From NCBI GenBank assembly GCA_030248065.1, contig JASAMV010001737.1, positions 1 to 64,000 of the forward strand: 64,000 bases of DNA, in the 5' to 3' direction. The position numbers were made by a program, and so were the translations under genes. This DNA comes from Rhynchonema sp. JSB1_4 (Eukaryota > Nematoda > Chromadorea > Monhysterida > Xyalidae). Below the pieces are notes generated by a model. That model worked only from the letters and a program-made list of their open reading frames with translations. It ran no database searches and had not been told where the DNA came from. Below, in pieces: positions 1 through 11,047 of the stretch (within the stretch, counting starts at the first letter, position 1; each line of letters begins with the position of its first letter).

Positions 1-1660
1 AGGTTGATTGCACGCCTTTCTGGTGGTACAGTAGGTTGATTGCACGCCTGGGTAGCCACACCATTGGACAATACTGATCACTTACTTGCTGAATCCGTCA
101 GAAATTTTAGTATTTTTGACAAAAAAAACCTACTTTTTTAGTAAAATAAGTCACTTCAGAAGCTTCGGGTCGGGTCGGACTTCCCGGCCCGAACTGTCGG
201 GCCGGGCCGGGCCGACTCCCGGACCTCGTCGGGCTGGGCCGAGGTAAGCCGGCCCGATCCCAACCTCTGTCCTGGTCCGGAAGGGGAGTAGGCGGTACCC
301 ACTAATCTGAATCTCAACATTGACAAAAAAATCACTCATTTTGCGTCTAAAATTGCCTATTTTACGTCTAAATTCGCCTATTTTAGGCAAAAATTGGGGG
401 AGCAGAAGTACCCGTAGGGGGATCCACCATAGGTGATCCACCGCGAACCAAATGTGCAAAGCCCTTCAAAAATTAAAGATGGGGCCCGGCTTAAGCCGGG
501 CCGTTTTTTAAACGGTGATTGCGACTCCTATTGGTAAATAAATTTCAGCCGGTCCTGCTCGGCTCAATCGATTAGAAAAATCTGTTTTCGGGTTTGTCGG
601 GTGTTTCATTTTTTATGGTCCAGCTCGGCCCGGCCCGGCGATCTCTCTGGTCGATTTATTTGAGCCGTTTTCTCGGATTTTTGGGATGCCTGGTCTTTCG
701 GACAGCGCAAAACCTAAAAATAGGGCCCCCGCCCCCAGAATAGGCCCCTCGTGATGCAGCCCCCAAATAGGGTTCGTGGAGTAATTGAGCCCACCCCTTG
801 TGCTTAGTTTTTACGGCAGATTTTGTAGATTTTGTCACCGTCTGGTTCTCAATAACGGTAAACATCGGGGCCTGAGAGGCTAAAAATGGTCCGTTTTTGT
901 TTCAGAATGGACGACAAGACGAACAAAAAAATGTCGGCAAAAAAGAGACTAAGACGACTACAACCGAAAGTGGCAAGGAATCAGAAGAACGGGTGGTGAC
1001 GAGGGGAGAGAATTCGATTTGTGCACTCATTTAAACGGCTTTGTTTTGCGGTGAGTTCCTTCTCACTCTCTAACCAATTTTTCGATTTTCTTTGCTGTCT
1101 GTTTTAATTACGGGTTTTTAGTCGCGTAGTAATAAAAAAATTTATTTTTCCTTTTTCAGAATCGACAATTGGGCTCCCCCGACCCATCATTTGTATCGAA
1201 AAAATTTTGCATCGAGCATTCCTGGTCAAATACTGTTCCTTGAGGCCGATACAAGCGGTTGAACAAAGGAGAGCATAGTGCAGCTGTGATGGTTGGTGAA
1301 TATTTTGGTTCAGTTGGTTGGTGAGAAATTTCAGTATCGCATTTTTCGGTAAAAAAACAGCGTCGGTAAGGGTATGCCGGCTCGGCCGGCCCTCCAAATC
1401 TCAGGCCGGTCCGGCATGCATCAAAAAACAACAGAATAGCCACAAGTACACTTAGGAAGGCATCAAAAACAACAGCGTAGAACTATATAAACGGAAGTAA
1501 AAAGTGACTTATTTTACTGAAACAGTAGGGTTTTTTGTCAAAAATACTAAAATTTCTGACGGATTCAGCAAGTAAGTGATCAGTATTGTCCAGTGGTGTG
1601 GCTACCCAGGCGTGCAATCAACCTACTGTACCACCAGAAAGGCCTGCAATCAACCTACCC
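1..1660. repeat. Composite repeat with long inverted ends
   Basis: Bases 1-165 are the near-exact reverse complement of about 1503-1660, so the block is bounded by inverted arms and probably begins before the window. The arms carry the motifs AGGTTGATTGCACGCCT and TGGGTAGCCACACCA, which recur near 52510-52680. Inside are G/C-rich runs of the GGCCCGG type (about 165-300 and 600-640) that also recur near 2040, 51380 and 52690. No transposase is visible. It may be a large non-autonomous foldback element or two facing copies of one repeat. A possible captured exon lies at 906-1034. Confidence 0.6.
906..1034 (+). CDS. Candidate terminal exon, Lys/Glu/Thr-rich, CaaX-like end
   Basis: A good acceptor (pyrimidine run then TTTCAG, ending at 905) is followed by 43 open codons ending in TAA. 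The peptide is rich in Lys, Glu and Thr and ends in Ser-Ile-Cys-Ala-Leu-Ile-stop, a C-terminal CaaX-type tetrapeptide. Its composition and ending resemble the last exon of the membrane/Lys-Ser gene at 58058-58678, which ends Gly-Cys-Ala-Leu-Ile-Cys. No partner exon is visible upstream, and it lies inside a repeat block. It may be a captured fragment of that family or a chance open frame. Confidence 0.3.
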   Translation, partial: NGRQDEQKNVGKKETKTTTTESGKESEERVVTRGENSICALI

Positions 1661-2300
1661 ACTGTACCGGCCGAGCTTGGGGGGGAACAAAATTTTTATG
1701 TCTAGGTTTAGATGAAAATGTACTCTAAAACCCTCATTTCGCGCGCAGCGTGCGATTTTTCGATTATTTGGAGTGAAAAATATCGATTTTATACCATTTT
1801 GAGCCAAAAATAGCAACCTACTGTACCAGCCGGGGGGCGGCGACCTACCTACTGTACCAGGATGGCGCGTCATCTACCTTACCTACCTACTGTACCTAGG
1901 GGGACCCCACCCCCCCAGCCACACCATTGGTATTGTCTATCTGGCGACTTTTTCATGGAAAACAATGAATTTTCAACCAAAAAATAGATTCAAAAATCGC
2001 AAAAATTATGACAAAAATTAGGTTAAAATCTGAGCCAAAAATTCGGGCCGGGCCGGGCCGGAGATTTGGGGGTTCGGGGTTGGGGTGGGGTTCTATTAAT
2101 GGGGGGTCAATTAATGGGGGTTCTATTTTTGATTTCGAGCCATTTAGGGGGGATTCAATTAATGGGGGGTTCTATTTCCGACAATACGGTAGGTTGCCGC
2201 CCCGCCTGAGAAGGTACACCACTGCTGTCGCGCCTGACCGGGCCGAGCCGAGGTTTTCCTCGGACGGGCGGGCGGGATCGGACTTCCCGGGCCGACATTG
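1661..2300. repeat. GC-rich composite repeat with tacctactgtacc motifs
   Basis: Contains a 'CTACTGTACC' family segment with an internal block around 1700-1800 (CGCGCGCAGCGTGCGA), which recurs at about 21540-21640, 51700-51800 and 52380-52480. It also holds GGGCCGG runs and a short 'AATGGGGGGTC' tandem at 2095-2175. Open frames here are repeat-derived. I see no gene. Confidence 0.6.
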
Positions 2301-2629
2301 CAATTGCGTTTTTACGCTGTTCAAAATGAACAAAAACCCTTTTTTACCTTATTTTGATTGGTCGTTTCCGTTTCTTTCGTCCGTTTCTTCACGTTGTGAC
2401 GCTTGTCACTACATTTGCTCAAACCGCTTCCTCGCGTCTTTTTGGGCATCGTCGCCGGTTTGACTCACTAATTTTGAGATGGGTTTAGGTTGATTTGACT
2501 GATTCACTTGACTGAGACTGAACGCAATCTGAAATACAATCTGAAACGGTCACTAAATTATCTTCGATGGTTACCGCCAGCAACAGCCAGCTACGGCATG
2601 ACGTCATACTACAGCCATTAGGTTTTCAT

Positions 2630-2960
2630 GCTTAGGCTTTGTTTAGGCTTAGGCTTAGGCTTAGTCTTTTGCTAAATTGAACGCAGTTTAAACTTACAAT
2701 CAACTCGCTGGTGTTTTTTCCCGAAAACAAGGCCAACAAAGGAAAGAAAACTCGTACAAAGAAGCACACACACGCGCGCGCACCGCTTTCATGCCTTTAG
2801 GCTTCGTTTAGGCTTTAGCGTAAGCTTTTACAAGCTTCGTAGGCTTGAACTAGGCTTAAACTTACAATCAACTCGCTGCTGTTTCTCCCAAAAAACAAGG
2901 CCAACAAAAGAAAAAGAAAACACGTGTGAAGAAACACACACGCGTGCGCGCCAACAACAG
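2630..2960. repeat. TTAGGC runs and a local ~170-bp tandem duplication
   Basis: Bases 2632-2667 contain several consecutive TTAGGC units. Two copies of a segment beginning CTTACAATCAACTCGCTG follow (about 2692-2790 and 2862-2955), each ending in CA/CG dinucleotides. The stretch from there to about 3600 has no recognisable gene or repeat. Confidence 0.6.
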
Positions 2961-3627
2961 CCAATCAGCAGCCGACTCCGCCCCCTTTGCGCGGGAAATG
3001 TCGGCCATTTTCTCACGCAACTTTGTGACGGGTTTTCTCGAGATAGAAGTGATGTTTCAAAAATCGGGCTTCACTATGTCACGTGCCTTGATTAAACGAG
3101 TCGATCGATACGTAACTCGCCCGATTTCATGCAGTTTCCTAGGAGGAGTTAACTTAAAACAAAACTGCACCATTTTTTGGGAACGCGGACATCACGATTT
3201 CTCGGGTGTCTGGAAAACCACTTTCTACTGCTCCGATCGGGCTGATTTTTTCAGCGTTTTGTGTCGACGGGTATACGACATTATCGCAATAATAAAATTG
3301 GCAAAAGCCCAACACACGCGCTCACGCCAGCACCCCCGATTTTAACACTACAGGTATAGCAAAATTTCCGATAATCTGACCTGCTGATGTTTCATTCTGC
3401 GTTGCGAATTTTTTTCCCCACACAAACACTATTGCATACGTAAACTATCTTGTGAATATGTCGCCAATAAGCTAATGCCAGGATGTCTTCTTTGTTTTGC
3501 TGTTGCCTAATTCCGTGCTATACTGACGTATAGACAAGGATTTTTGTAAAAACGTTCTTTCCCTTTTTTTCCACAAATTACTAGTCAGGGCCCAGACGTT
3601 ACTTAACATCAGGAATGTTAATATCCC

Positions 3628-4602
3628 AGATATGGTTTTCGTACTCGAGAAACACGATGGTGCTATCGCCGACTTCGTAACTCCATGTCTGAGACCGGTC
3701 CCAGACCATGACCCCGCCTTTTTGTATGGAAAGAGTGCTTCCCTAAGTAAAATTTCGCCGAAAAGTAGGTTACCTGACTATTAAAGTTGTTTATGTTGTT
3801 TTCGTACTCGAACAACACGGTGGTGCTATTACCGACTTCGCAACTCCATGTCTGAGACCGGTCCCAGACCATGACCCCGCCGTTTTGTATGGAAAGAGTG
3901 CTTCCCGAAGTAAAATTTCGCCGAAAAGTTGGGTCACCAGGGAGCACTTTCTATTTCATACAATAAAAACTTACAAATTGTAGCCAAAAGTTACAAGTAA
4001 TTGTAAATCCACTTTCCACAATAATTTTGTATCGAGTCACAATTTTTTGTAGCTGGATACAATAGAGCTGAAAATGTTTCGATGGCACGATTTTCTTTCG
4101 CTTAGGCAACCATGAAAACGCATGTTTGATAAAATTAGTTTCCAATAAATTGCTTCTAGAGATGACAAACATTATTTAAAAAATCGGGCCTGGGTCAAAT
4201 AATGGATAAACAATCAAATTGTATCGAGTAAGGACGGTCCCATTGGTATGCATCCAGCTACAATTTTTCTCTTTCTTACAATGCGAGTTACAAAATTTTC
4301 TTTTGTAGCTGGGTACAATTGTACCCAGTTACAATTGTAACTTCTTACAATTGTATCACTCACAATTGTGACTGCGCGAAGTGACTTTTGTACCTGGGTA
4401 CAAATTGTAGAATTTTTTTGTAAGAACTTACAATTTGTATGAAATAGAAAGTGCTCCCAGAATTATTAAACTTGTTTGTGGTTTTCGTACTCGATAAACA
4501 CGGTGGTGCTATTACCGACTTCGTAACTTCGCGACTGAGACCGGTCCCAGACCATGACCCCACCTTTTTGTATAGAAAGAGTGGTTCCCGAAGTAAAATT
4601 TC
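3628..4602. repeat. Three-copy tandem repeat (~165-bp unit), interrupted by a MITE
   Basis: Three copies of a segment containing GAGACCGGTCCCAGACCATG lie at about 3628-3775, 3790-3938 and 4470-4602. The second and third were adjacent before the element at 3941-4457 inserted between them, because the flanks read through as one repeat junction once the insertion is removed. Confidence 0.75.
3941..4457. mobile_element. 517-bp MITE, copy 1 (CAG target duplication)
   Basis: The element starts GGAGCACTTTCTATTTCATA and ends with the reverse complement, giving terminal inverted repeats of about 20 bp. CAG is duplicated on both sides. Inside are many alternating CAATTGTA / TACAATTG motifs. The copy at 6578-7094 has exactly the same length. 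It carries no transposase, so it is non-autonomous. The superfamily is not assigned; a 3-bp CWG target is the main clue. Confidence 0.85.
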
Positions 4603-4893
4603 GGGTGCGCATGTCCATTGTGAACACAGATGCGCACTGCGCGTTTGCGCATTTGCGCGTTTGTGCACGAAATTTGCATTGTGAACACCAATGCGCGTCA
4701 AAAAATGTGAAATGTCAAAAAATATCTACTATCAATATCTGCTGTTCGGCATCAAACAGCTTAAAACACACTTACGTTTACTCCAGTCCCTCATGAAACA
4801 TCAACAAAGTGGTGCAAGCTAGTATCCTTCTTTTATGCCAGTCAGCCAGGGAACCATATTTCTTTTATGCCCCTTAGGGCATTTTTCTTTCTT

Positions 4894-5075
4894 GTATACT
4901 CTGGCAATTCTTTTGGGAGAAACTTTTCAACCGCGTTGCCTGATCCGTAAAGCGCATTATGCGTGCACTGGCTACGGAAGTCACGTGACCGCTATAGCCA
5001 GTGCACGCATCATGCGCTTTACGGATCAGGCAACACGTTTGAAAAGTTTCTCCCAAAAGAATTGTCAGAGTATAC
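4894..5075. mobile_element. Fully palindromic ~180-bp foldback element
   Basis: Almost the whole segment is one inverted repeat. It begins GTATACTCTGGCAATTCTTT and ends with the complementary sequence, with the centre near 4984 (TCACGTGA). The arms differ at only a few positions, so the element is recent. The TA at both borders would suit a Tc1/mariner-type target, but this is an inference. Confidence 0.75.
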
Positions 5076-5154
5076 ATACATATACGTCAACACTCAAACG
5101 CGCCAACTTACGTAGCAACTGCCGAAGAGATTTCAATCTGTTGTCCAACCGTTA

Positions 5155-5540
5155 GGCCGGTTTCACAATGCATGCGTGTGCGGGTTGCGGGTCAGGCAGT
5201 TTTGTAGCAGCGGATACAAAAGTCACTTCTTCATACTTCTGGTTGCGTTGTGAATTGTGATCAGGGCATCGAGCTTGACATGCTTGTCACTTTTGATTTC
5301 CATACCTACACTTTGAAAAATCACGAGACCACTTTTTCCGATAACCGGCAAAAAGTGATGCGGGTTGGCAGTAAATCAGATCCAATGATGGCCAGGGTTG
5401 ACAGTTGAAGTTCAGTGAATGCCTCAGTGAAGAACTCAGGCAAACGAGGCAAATTCCCTGATGCCAAAATGAAACGTACCTAAACGCTTTCACATGCCAA
5501 AAACCCTAACCCGCAACCTGAATGCATTGTGAAACCGGCC
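5155..5540. mobile_element. 386-bp Harbinger-like MITE with TTA target duplication
   Basis: Both ends carry the inverted repeat GGCCGGTTTCACAATGCAT, extending imperfectly to about 35 bp. TTA is duplicated at 5152-5154 and 5541-5543. A 3-bp TWA target and GGCC-type ends are usual for PIF/Harbinger MITEs. The right end stops 8 bp before the lectin exon, so the insertion lies against its splice acceptor. Confidence 0.75.
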
Positions 5541-5548
5541 TTAACCAG

Positions 5549-6323
5549 GATCTCACGCTGACTGATGTTTGGACAATCGGACGACTGCAGAATGATTCAA
5601 ATGAGTCAGTTGGAAAATCACACTTTATCTGGATGGACGACAAACGCCAAGTCCCGCAAGACGACGAACTGTGGCATGAGAATCCATCGAATGCAAGTGA
5701 AAAATGCCTTCTCTACACATACCAAACAGGACTGAAACAGTATGATTGTGACAGATCTGCCCACTTTGTTTGTCAACACAAAGCTAAAGGTTAGCCGCTA
5801 AATTCAATCAGCTCAGACTATTCTTGAATCGCGCCAACTGCCATGAACGAAGCTTCTTGCTGAGAATTGCTTCTCATTTCGAGCAACAAAGCAATTCTTC
5901 AGTTTCAACTAGAAATCTCTTGTTGTTCTAATTGAGCGATTCTCGAAATGTCTCTGCTCTCAAAAACATGCGACCACGGCTAAAAGATGTGAGCACACTA
6001 TTTTTAACTGTGGCAATACCGTTCCAGATCCGAACACATCGTCAACTGAGTGGCTGCTCCCTCTGCTGGTGGTTGCGTGCGTCATAGTAATGGTGGGCAT
6101 GTTGAGCGGGGCCGCGTACGGACTCTATCGAGTCGTGAAGTATATGGAACAGCAAGTGAAGACAGAACATGAGAAACGGCTTGCGAAGTATCACATCGGC
6201 TATGACAGCCCACTGAATGATCCTGAAAAGATTAAGGCTATTCGTGAAGCAAAACCTGATGATGATGACAATGAAGAGGGCTCCTTGCCTCATGCGGAAC
6301 GATCCATAACCACAGTAATATAA
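5549..6323 (+). CDS. C-type lectin-domain membrane protein, 3' exons
   Basis: Two exons join in phase: 5549-5789 and 6028-6323 (acceptors TTAACCAG and GTTCCAG, donor GTTAGC). The first encodes the C-terminal half of a C-type lectin fold: the WTIG turn, W.D, a conserved W, then the paired cysteines ending in HFVCQ. Neither the EPN/QPD motif nor the WND calcium motif is present, so classic calcium-dependent sugar binding is doubtful. The second exon encodes one hydrophobic membrane segment followed by a charged cytoplasmic tail of about 55 residues with an Asp/Glu cluster. It is thus a type I membrane lectin, probably a cell-surface receptor. The 5' exons are not found; they may lie upstream beyond the two inserted elements. 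Confidence 0.8.
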
Positions 6324-6334
6324 AAAGCAATGCC

Positions 6335-6340
6335 AATAAA
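6335..6340 (+). terminator. Polyadenylation signal of the lectin gene
   Basis: AATAAA lies 11 bases after the lectin stop codon. Confidence 0.7.
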
Positions 6341-6577
6341 GCATCATCATGTTTTTTCTTTTTTTTAAAAAACGTTTATTAGAAAAAAAGTTTTCCAACC
6401 AGGTTAGATTTTTTCGCTCTTTGTACCTTTGGAAACCGCATTTCTCACACTTCCATGTCAAAAAAGTGCCCATCGCCACCTGAAAACTCGCCAAAAGTGC
6501 CCATGGGCACCATTTTTTGAATTGACCGCCTCAAATTTTTGAATTGACCACCACCTCAAATTGACTATGGGCACCTG

Positions 6578-7094
6578 GGAGCACTTTCTATTTCATACAA
6601 TAAAAACTTACAAATTGTAGCCAAAAGTTACAAGCAATTGTAAATCCACTTTCCACAATAATTTTGTATCCAGTCACAATTTTTTGTAGCTGGATACAAT
6701 AGAGCTGAAAATGTTTCGATGGCACGATTTTCTTTCGCTTAGGCAACCATGAAAACGCATGTTTGATAAAATTAGTTTCCAATAAATTGCTTCTAGAGAT
6801 GACAAACATTATTTAAAAAATCGGGCCCGGGTCAAATAATGGATAAACAATCAAATTGTGTCGAGTTAGGACGGTCCCACCGGTGTGCACCCAGCTACAA
6901 TTTTTCTCTTTCTTACAATGCGAGTTACAAAATTTTCTTTTGTAGCTGGGTACAATTGTACCCAGTCACAATTGTAACTTCTTACAATTGTATCACTCAC
7001 AATTGTAACTGCGTGAAGTGACTTTTGTACCTGGGTACAAATTGTAGCGTTTTTTTGTAAGAACTTACAATTTGTATGAAATAGAAAGTGCTCC
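6578..7094. mobile_element. 517-bp MITE, copy 2 (CTG target duplication)
   Basis: Same family, orientation and length as 3941-4457, with near-identical sequence. CTG flanks both ends. Together the two copies define a CWG target. Flanking DNA on both sides carries 'GTGCCCATGGGCAC' palindromic repeats (about 6470-6570 and 7100-7250). Confidence 0.85.
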
Positions 7095-7283
7095 CTGACC
7101 TGACCAAGGTGCCCATATGGCTGTTGCGCCACTGCCTTTGCCCATGGGCATTTTGAGGGAATTAAATTGTGCCCATGGGCACTTTTGGCAAAATTGTGCC
7201 CATGGGCACTTTTGAGACACCCTGGGCATTGCCCAATTTGCCCATTCCCAGGTGCGCCACTGCCCTAGGGGGGATAAATCGTG

Positions 7284-7708
7284 TATACTTGCGTATTTTT
7301 CCGCAAAATATATTTTTGGAAAAAAACCGTTTTTTTCCGAAAAAAAAAACCGTTTTTTTCCAAATATTTTTCCAGTACTTAAGGATACCCATGGTCCAAA
7401 AACGTCTATTTTGGAGAAAATTTTGTCGGGAAATGGGCTGAAACAGGCTAAAAATGCACTTGGAGATTAAAAAGTGCTCATTTTGAACTGTTTAGCACCG
7501 ATTTACATTGGTTTTTTTGACAACATTCTTTCGCAACCTTTGAAAATATTTCGGAAATTTTTGGAAAAAAACCGTTTTTTTCCAAAAGTTGCCACTTGGA
7601 AAAATTTCCGGAAAAATAAAAACGTATTTTTCCGGGCCTCGGAAAAAAACGGTTTTTTTCGGTTTTTTTTTCGGAAAAAAACGGTGTTTTTTCCGGCCCG
7701 CAAGTATA
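7284..7708. mobile_element. hAT-like MITE, copy 1
   Basis: Starts TATACTTGCG and ends CGCAAGTATA. The flanking 8-mers are AAATCGTG and GGATCGTG, a decayed 8-bp duplication. The inside is built from GGAAAAAAACCG / CGGTTTTTTTCC blocks, so the element folds into many nested hairpins. Copy 2 at 46089-46518 has a perfect 8-bp duplication. Confidence 0.75.
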
Positions 7709-7734
7709 GGATCGTGGCCAAAAAATGGGTGCTT

Positions 7735-8110
7735 TTCAGGTCAATGATGTCAAAAGTCGCCAGAATACCCGTTTTATTGAGAATTTTTTCGAAAAAGGGG
7801 CAAAAATCGGTCAAATTTTCTACCTCAAAAAGTGACTTTTTCCTGAATTTGGGTCTTCCCCCCTTCCCCCCAGGGAGGTACACTAACCGCCGCACGGAAA
7901 AACGGAAAAGGGGGTAGGTACACTAACCGCCGCGCCGGACCAGAAACTACACTGCCCCAAGGGGTGGTTGCAAGGTACTTAACCTACCTACCCCTTAGGG
8001 GGGAATCCCACCCCATCCCCCCAGCCACTACACTGCTTGCAACCATTTGCCTGCCACTATACTGATTATGCTTATGCATCTAAACACTAAAACTACCGCA
8101 ATCAGTCAGA
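7735..8110. repeat. Dispersed repeat family R1 plus flanking GC-rich sequence
   Basis: The core (about 7735-7875) contains GTCAAAAGTCGCC, a long AT-rich middle and AAAGTGACTTTTTCCTGAAT, then a C-rich run and AGGGAGGTACACTAACCGCC. The same core recurs at about 8640-8810 (reverse), 10226-10395, 20406-20560, 20885-21060, 22420-22556, 49985-50115 (reverse) and 52075-52215. It has no coding capacity and clear terminal repeats are not obvious. Confidence 0.65.
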
Positions 8111-8120
8111 AACCAACGTA

Positions 8121-8414
8121 AAGGCAGTCTACGGGGGGTTGTCACTCAGCCCCCGAAGACCGTAACCCACCACAAGCGAGATCGTTGCGAGACCCATGCT
8201 GCTCGCTGCTTATCGACACGTGTATTAGCGGCAGCAAGCTGGAAATTGTCATCGTGCGCGTCGATCACCAAAACTTCGAAATGTTGGTTGGTGTTGGCGC
8301 TAACACGCAAAACATAGATAAAAAACAAATTGGTCTCGACACGATCCTTGCAGATCAATATTACGGTGGGTTACGGTATTCGGGGGCTGAGTGACAACTT
8401 CCGTAGATTGCCTT
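8121..8414. mobile_element. 295-bp MITE with ~50-bp inverted ends, copy 1
   Basis: Begins AAGGCAGTCTACGGG and ends with the reverse complement. The inverted repeats of about 50 bp include GTTGTCACTCAGCCCCCGAA. TA is duplicated at both borders. Full copies also lie at 8873-9167 and 19149-19443. The open frame of about 70 codons seen in each copy follows from sequence identity and is not evidence of a gene. Confidence 0.85.
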
Positions 8415-8419
8415 TATTA

Positions 8420-8870
8420 TTGGAGATGTGCGCCACTCGTGGCGAAATTTTTTGTGTTTTGGGTGGTGGGTGTTTTGGGAGCCGAAAAGTCGAAAATACC
8501 TATGCACAGTGTAGTTCCTGGTCCGGAGGGGGAACAGGCTGTACCCCCCTTTTTTTCGGAGGGGGAACAGACGTACCCACCTGGGGGGGAAGGGGGGGAG
8601 GGACCCGGAAGGGGGGGAGGACCCAAATGTGGAGAAAAGTCATTTCTTGAGGTCGAAAATTTGGCTCATTTTTGCCCCTTTTTGGAAAAAATTCTCCATA
8701 AAAAGGGTATTTTGGCGACTTTTGACATCATTGACCTAAAAATCACCCATTTTAGGCCAAAAAATGCCTATTTTAGGCCAAAATTTGCCTATTTTAGGTA
8801 AAAATTGGGGGAGCAGACGTACCCGGAGGGGGAACAGTGGGGCAGGCGTACCATGGAGGGGGAACAGATG
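8420..8870. repeat. R1 repeat (reverse) with gggggaacaggc minisatellite
   Basis: Between the two 295-bp MITEs lies an R1 core in reverse (about 8640-8810), flanked by 'GGAGGGGGAACAG(A/G)CGTACC' units. Similar units occur at 50120-50420 and 51920-52280. Confidence 0.6.
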
Positions 8871-8872
8871 TA

Positions 8873-9167
8873 AAGGCAGTCTACGGGAGGTTGTCACTCA
8901 GCCCCCGAATACCGTAACCCACCTCAAGCAAGATCGTTGCGAGACCCATGCTGATCGCTGCTTATCGACACGTGTATTAGCGGCAGCAAGCTGGAAATTG
9001 TCATCGTGCGCGTCGATCCCCAAAACTTCGAAATGTTGGTTGGTGTTGGCGCTAACACGCAAAACATAGATAAAAAACAAAATGGTCTCGACACGATCCT
9101 TGCAGATCAAAATTACGGTGGGTTACGGTATTCGGGGGCTGAGTGACAACCTCCCGTAGACCGCCTT
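8873..9167. mobile_element. 295-bp MITE, copy 2
   Basis: Same family as 8121-8414, bounded by TA on both sides, with ends AAGGCAGTCTACGGGAGG and its complement. Confidence 0.85.
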
Positions 9168-9179
9168 TACCCGAGGGGG

Positions 9180-10460
9180 GACCCCCCTCCCCCCCCAGGA
9201 ACTACACTGCCTATGCATAATTTTTTAAAATTAAAAAACTGCCCAAAAATACCACCCTGCATTTTACCCACCCCATTTGAACAAGCGACCAACTTTCGGC
9301 CGGGAAAGATGTCTGAAAAAAACGGGTTTTTGCCGAAAAACGGTTTTCTTTCCAGTAAATATATTTTTTTCAGAAAAATTGTAACGTTCCTCCTATACTG
9401 GCAAGCGAAAAAAAAAACGAAAAAAACCTTTTTTTCCGAGACCCGAATACTTTTCCATTTATTTTTCCGTGGGTATCTTTTCGGTTTTTGATCGGAAAAA
9501 TATCGGTACTTTATCCCAATTTTTTCGAAAAAACTGTAATGCAAAACTGATGAGTTTTTCGATTTCAGTAAAAAATTAGCTCGAGGCTCGAGCACAAAAA
9601 TTAGCCAGCCCAAAATGGGCCAAAAAGCGTGTAAACCAAGTGTTTTCGACTGACTTCAACACCAGTGTTGGAGGTACTCTGGAGGGGGGGGATACCTACT
9701 GTACCGCGCTCGGAGAGGGGGGGATACCTACTGTACCAGAGCCGATGGCCTGGGGGGGGGGGTTATGTACCTAGGGGGGGGTTTGGGGGGGGTTGGGGGG
9801 GGGGTTAGGTTTTGGGGTGAAAATTTTTTATGTGTTTATTATGTGTGGAATCGTGTGAAAACGTAGTATTTGCGCGCGTAGCGCGCGAATTTCGGGTAAT
9901 TTGAAGTAAAAACCACTGATTTTGCACTAATTTCGGCCATTTTGGTCAAAAATTGGCACTTTTGGGGCAAAATCGGGGGGGATACCTACTGTACCGGGGT
10001 GAAAATCGGGGGGATACCTACTGTACCATACCAAACAGCGGGGGGGGATACCTACTGTACCAGGCGCGGCGGGGATACCTACTGTACTGGGGGGGGGGGG
10101 CTACCCCCCCCCCAAACCCCCCCACCTCCAACACTGTTCAACACTCTTCAAGAGCACTCTCGTCACTTCGAACAAATTTTGCACTGAAATTGACACTGAA
10201 ATAAAAAAGGCATTTTTAGGCCCAAAATCTGTGATTTTTAGGTCAATTATGTCAAAAGTCGCCAAAATACCCTTGTTATGGAGAATTTTTTTCCAAATAG
10301 GGGAAAAAGTCGGTCAATTTTTCTACCTCCAAAAGTGACTTTTTCATGAATTTTTGTCTCCCCCCCCCCCCGTTCCCCCCAGGGAGGTACACTAATTAAA
10401 CCGCCGCACGGAAAAAAGGGGTAGGTACACTAACCGCCGCGCCGGACCAGGAACTATACT
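9180..10460. repeat. G-tract composite repeat
   Basis: Contains A/T-rich hairpin-forming sequence (9290-9500), then 'GGGGGGATACCTACTGTACC' units with G runs of 7-12 (9680-9810 and 9970-10130), a CGCGCGTAGCGCGCGAATTT block near 9870 and an R1 core (10226-10395). The 9790-10000 segment recurs inverted at about 21120-21370. The G runs could form quadruplexes. No gene is seen. Confidence 0.65.
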
Positions 10461-11047
10461 GGTCTGGCCACTTATGATTCCGTGAATCTGACGTTCGTAA
10501 GATCCATTGCAGGGCTGACGAACAAAAGCGAATCGCTGCAGTTTTGTCTTTGTTTAGTCGGGGATCATGAAGCAAAAGTTCAGCAGCACTTTTTGCTCGA
10601 GAATTTATCTCGATATCGCTTGTTTCCCATGATGACACACTCATTCATGTTTCAAAAGTTAAACACGAATGCCAGTGGGTGAAGTGTTCAACAGTTACGT
10701 GGCGACCCACCAGCCCGCAACTTGTGATCACCACAATAAATCAAGCAACGCGCGAAGCGCAAACTTTTCGAATTTTCGGGGCTAAGACGTCAAAGAAATC
10801 AAAGTTTGGGTGCCTCAGACGCATGATATATATGTTTTGCTACTAAACCTTGAAATCTAAACCTCGATTTTTAGTAGCAAAGATAAGTTTTCTGAGAAAA
10901 TTGTTACCATTTAGTAGCAAAAAACTGTGCCTGTCACGCCACTACTCTCTCATCCTACTGTGATCCATCGCGCGTCATGTTCACAACATCCGTATGGCTG
11001 GGTTACCCTGTTTGTGCACCTACAATGTGTGCGTATCGTGTTTCTAG
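10460..11047. other. No gene recognised upstream of beta-sarcoglycan
   Basis: Short open frames only. The missing 5' exon(s) of the sarcoglycan gene should lie here or further upstream, but no exon can be supported. Confidence 0.4.

Noticed and set aside
3951..4172. Identical 73-codon minus-strand frames at 3951 and 6588
   Set aside because: Both lie inside the 517-bp MITE and have no protein features.
4835..5155. Matching frames on both strands
   Set aside because: Explained by the palindromic element at 4894-5075.
7503..7917. Basic, Phe/Lys-rich frames of up to 147 codons on both strands
   Set aside because: They derive from the A/T homopolymer blocks of the hAT-like MITE and the R1 repeat; composition is extreme and there are no exon signals.
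8146..8358. Conserved ~70-codon minus-strand frame found in several places
   Set aside because: It is wholly inside copies of the 295-bp MITE, so its conservation reflects element copying, not protein selection.
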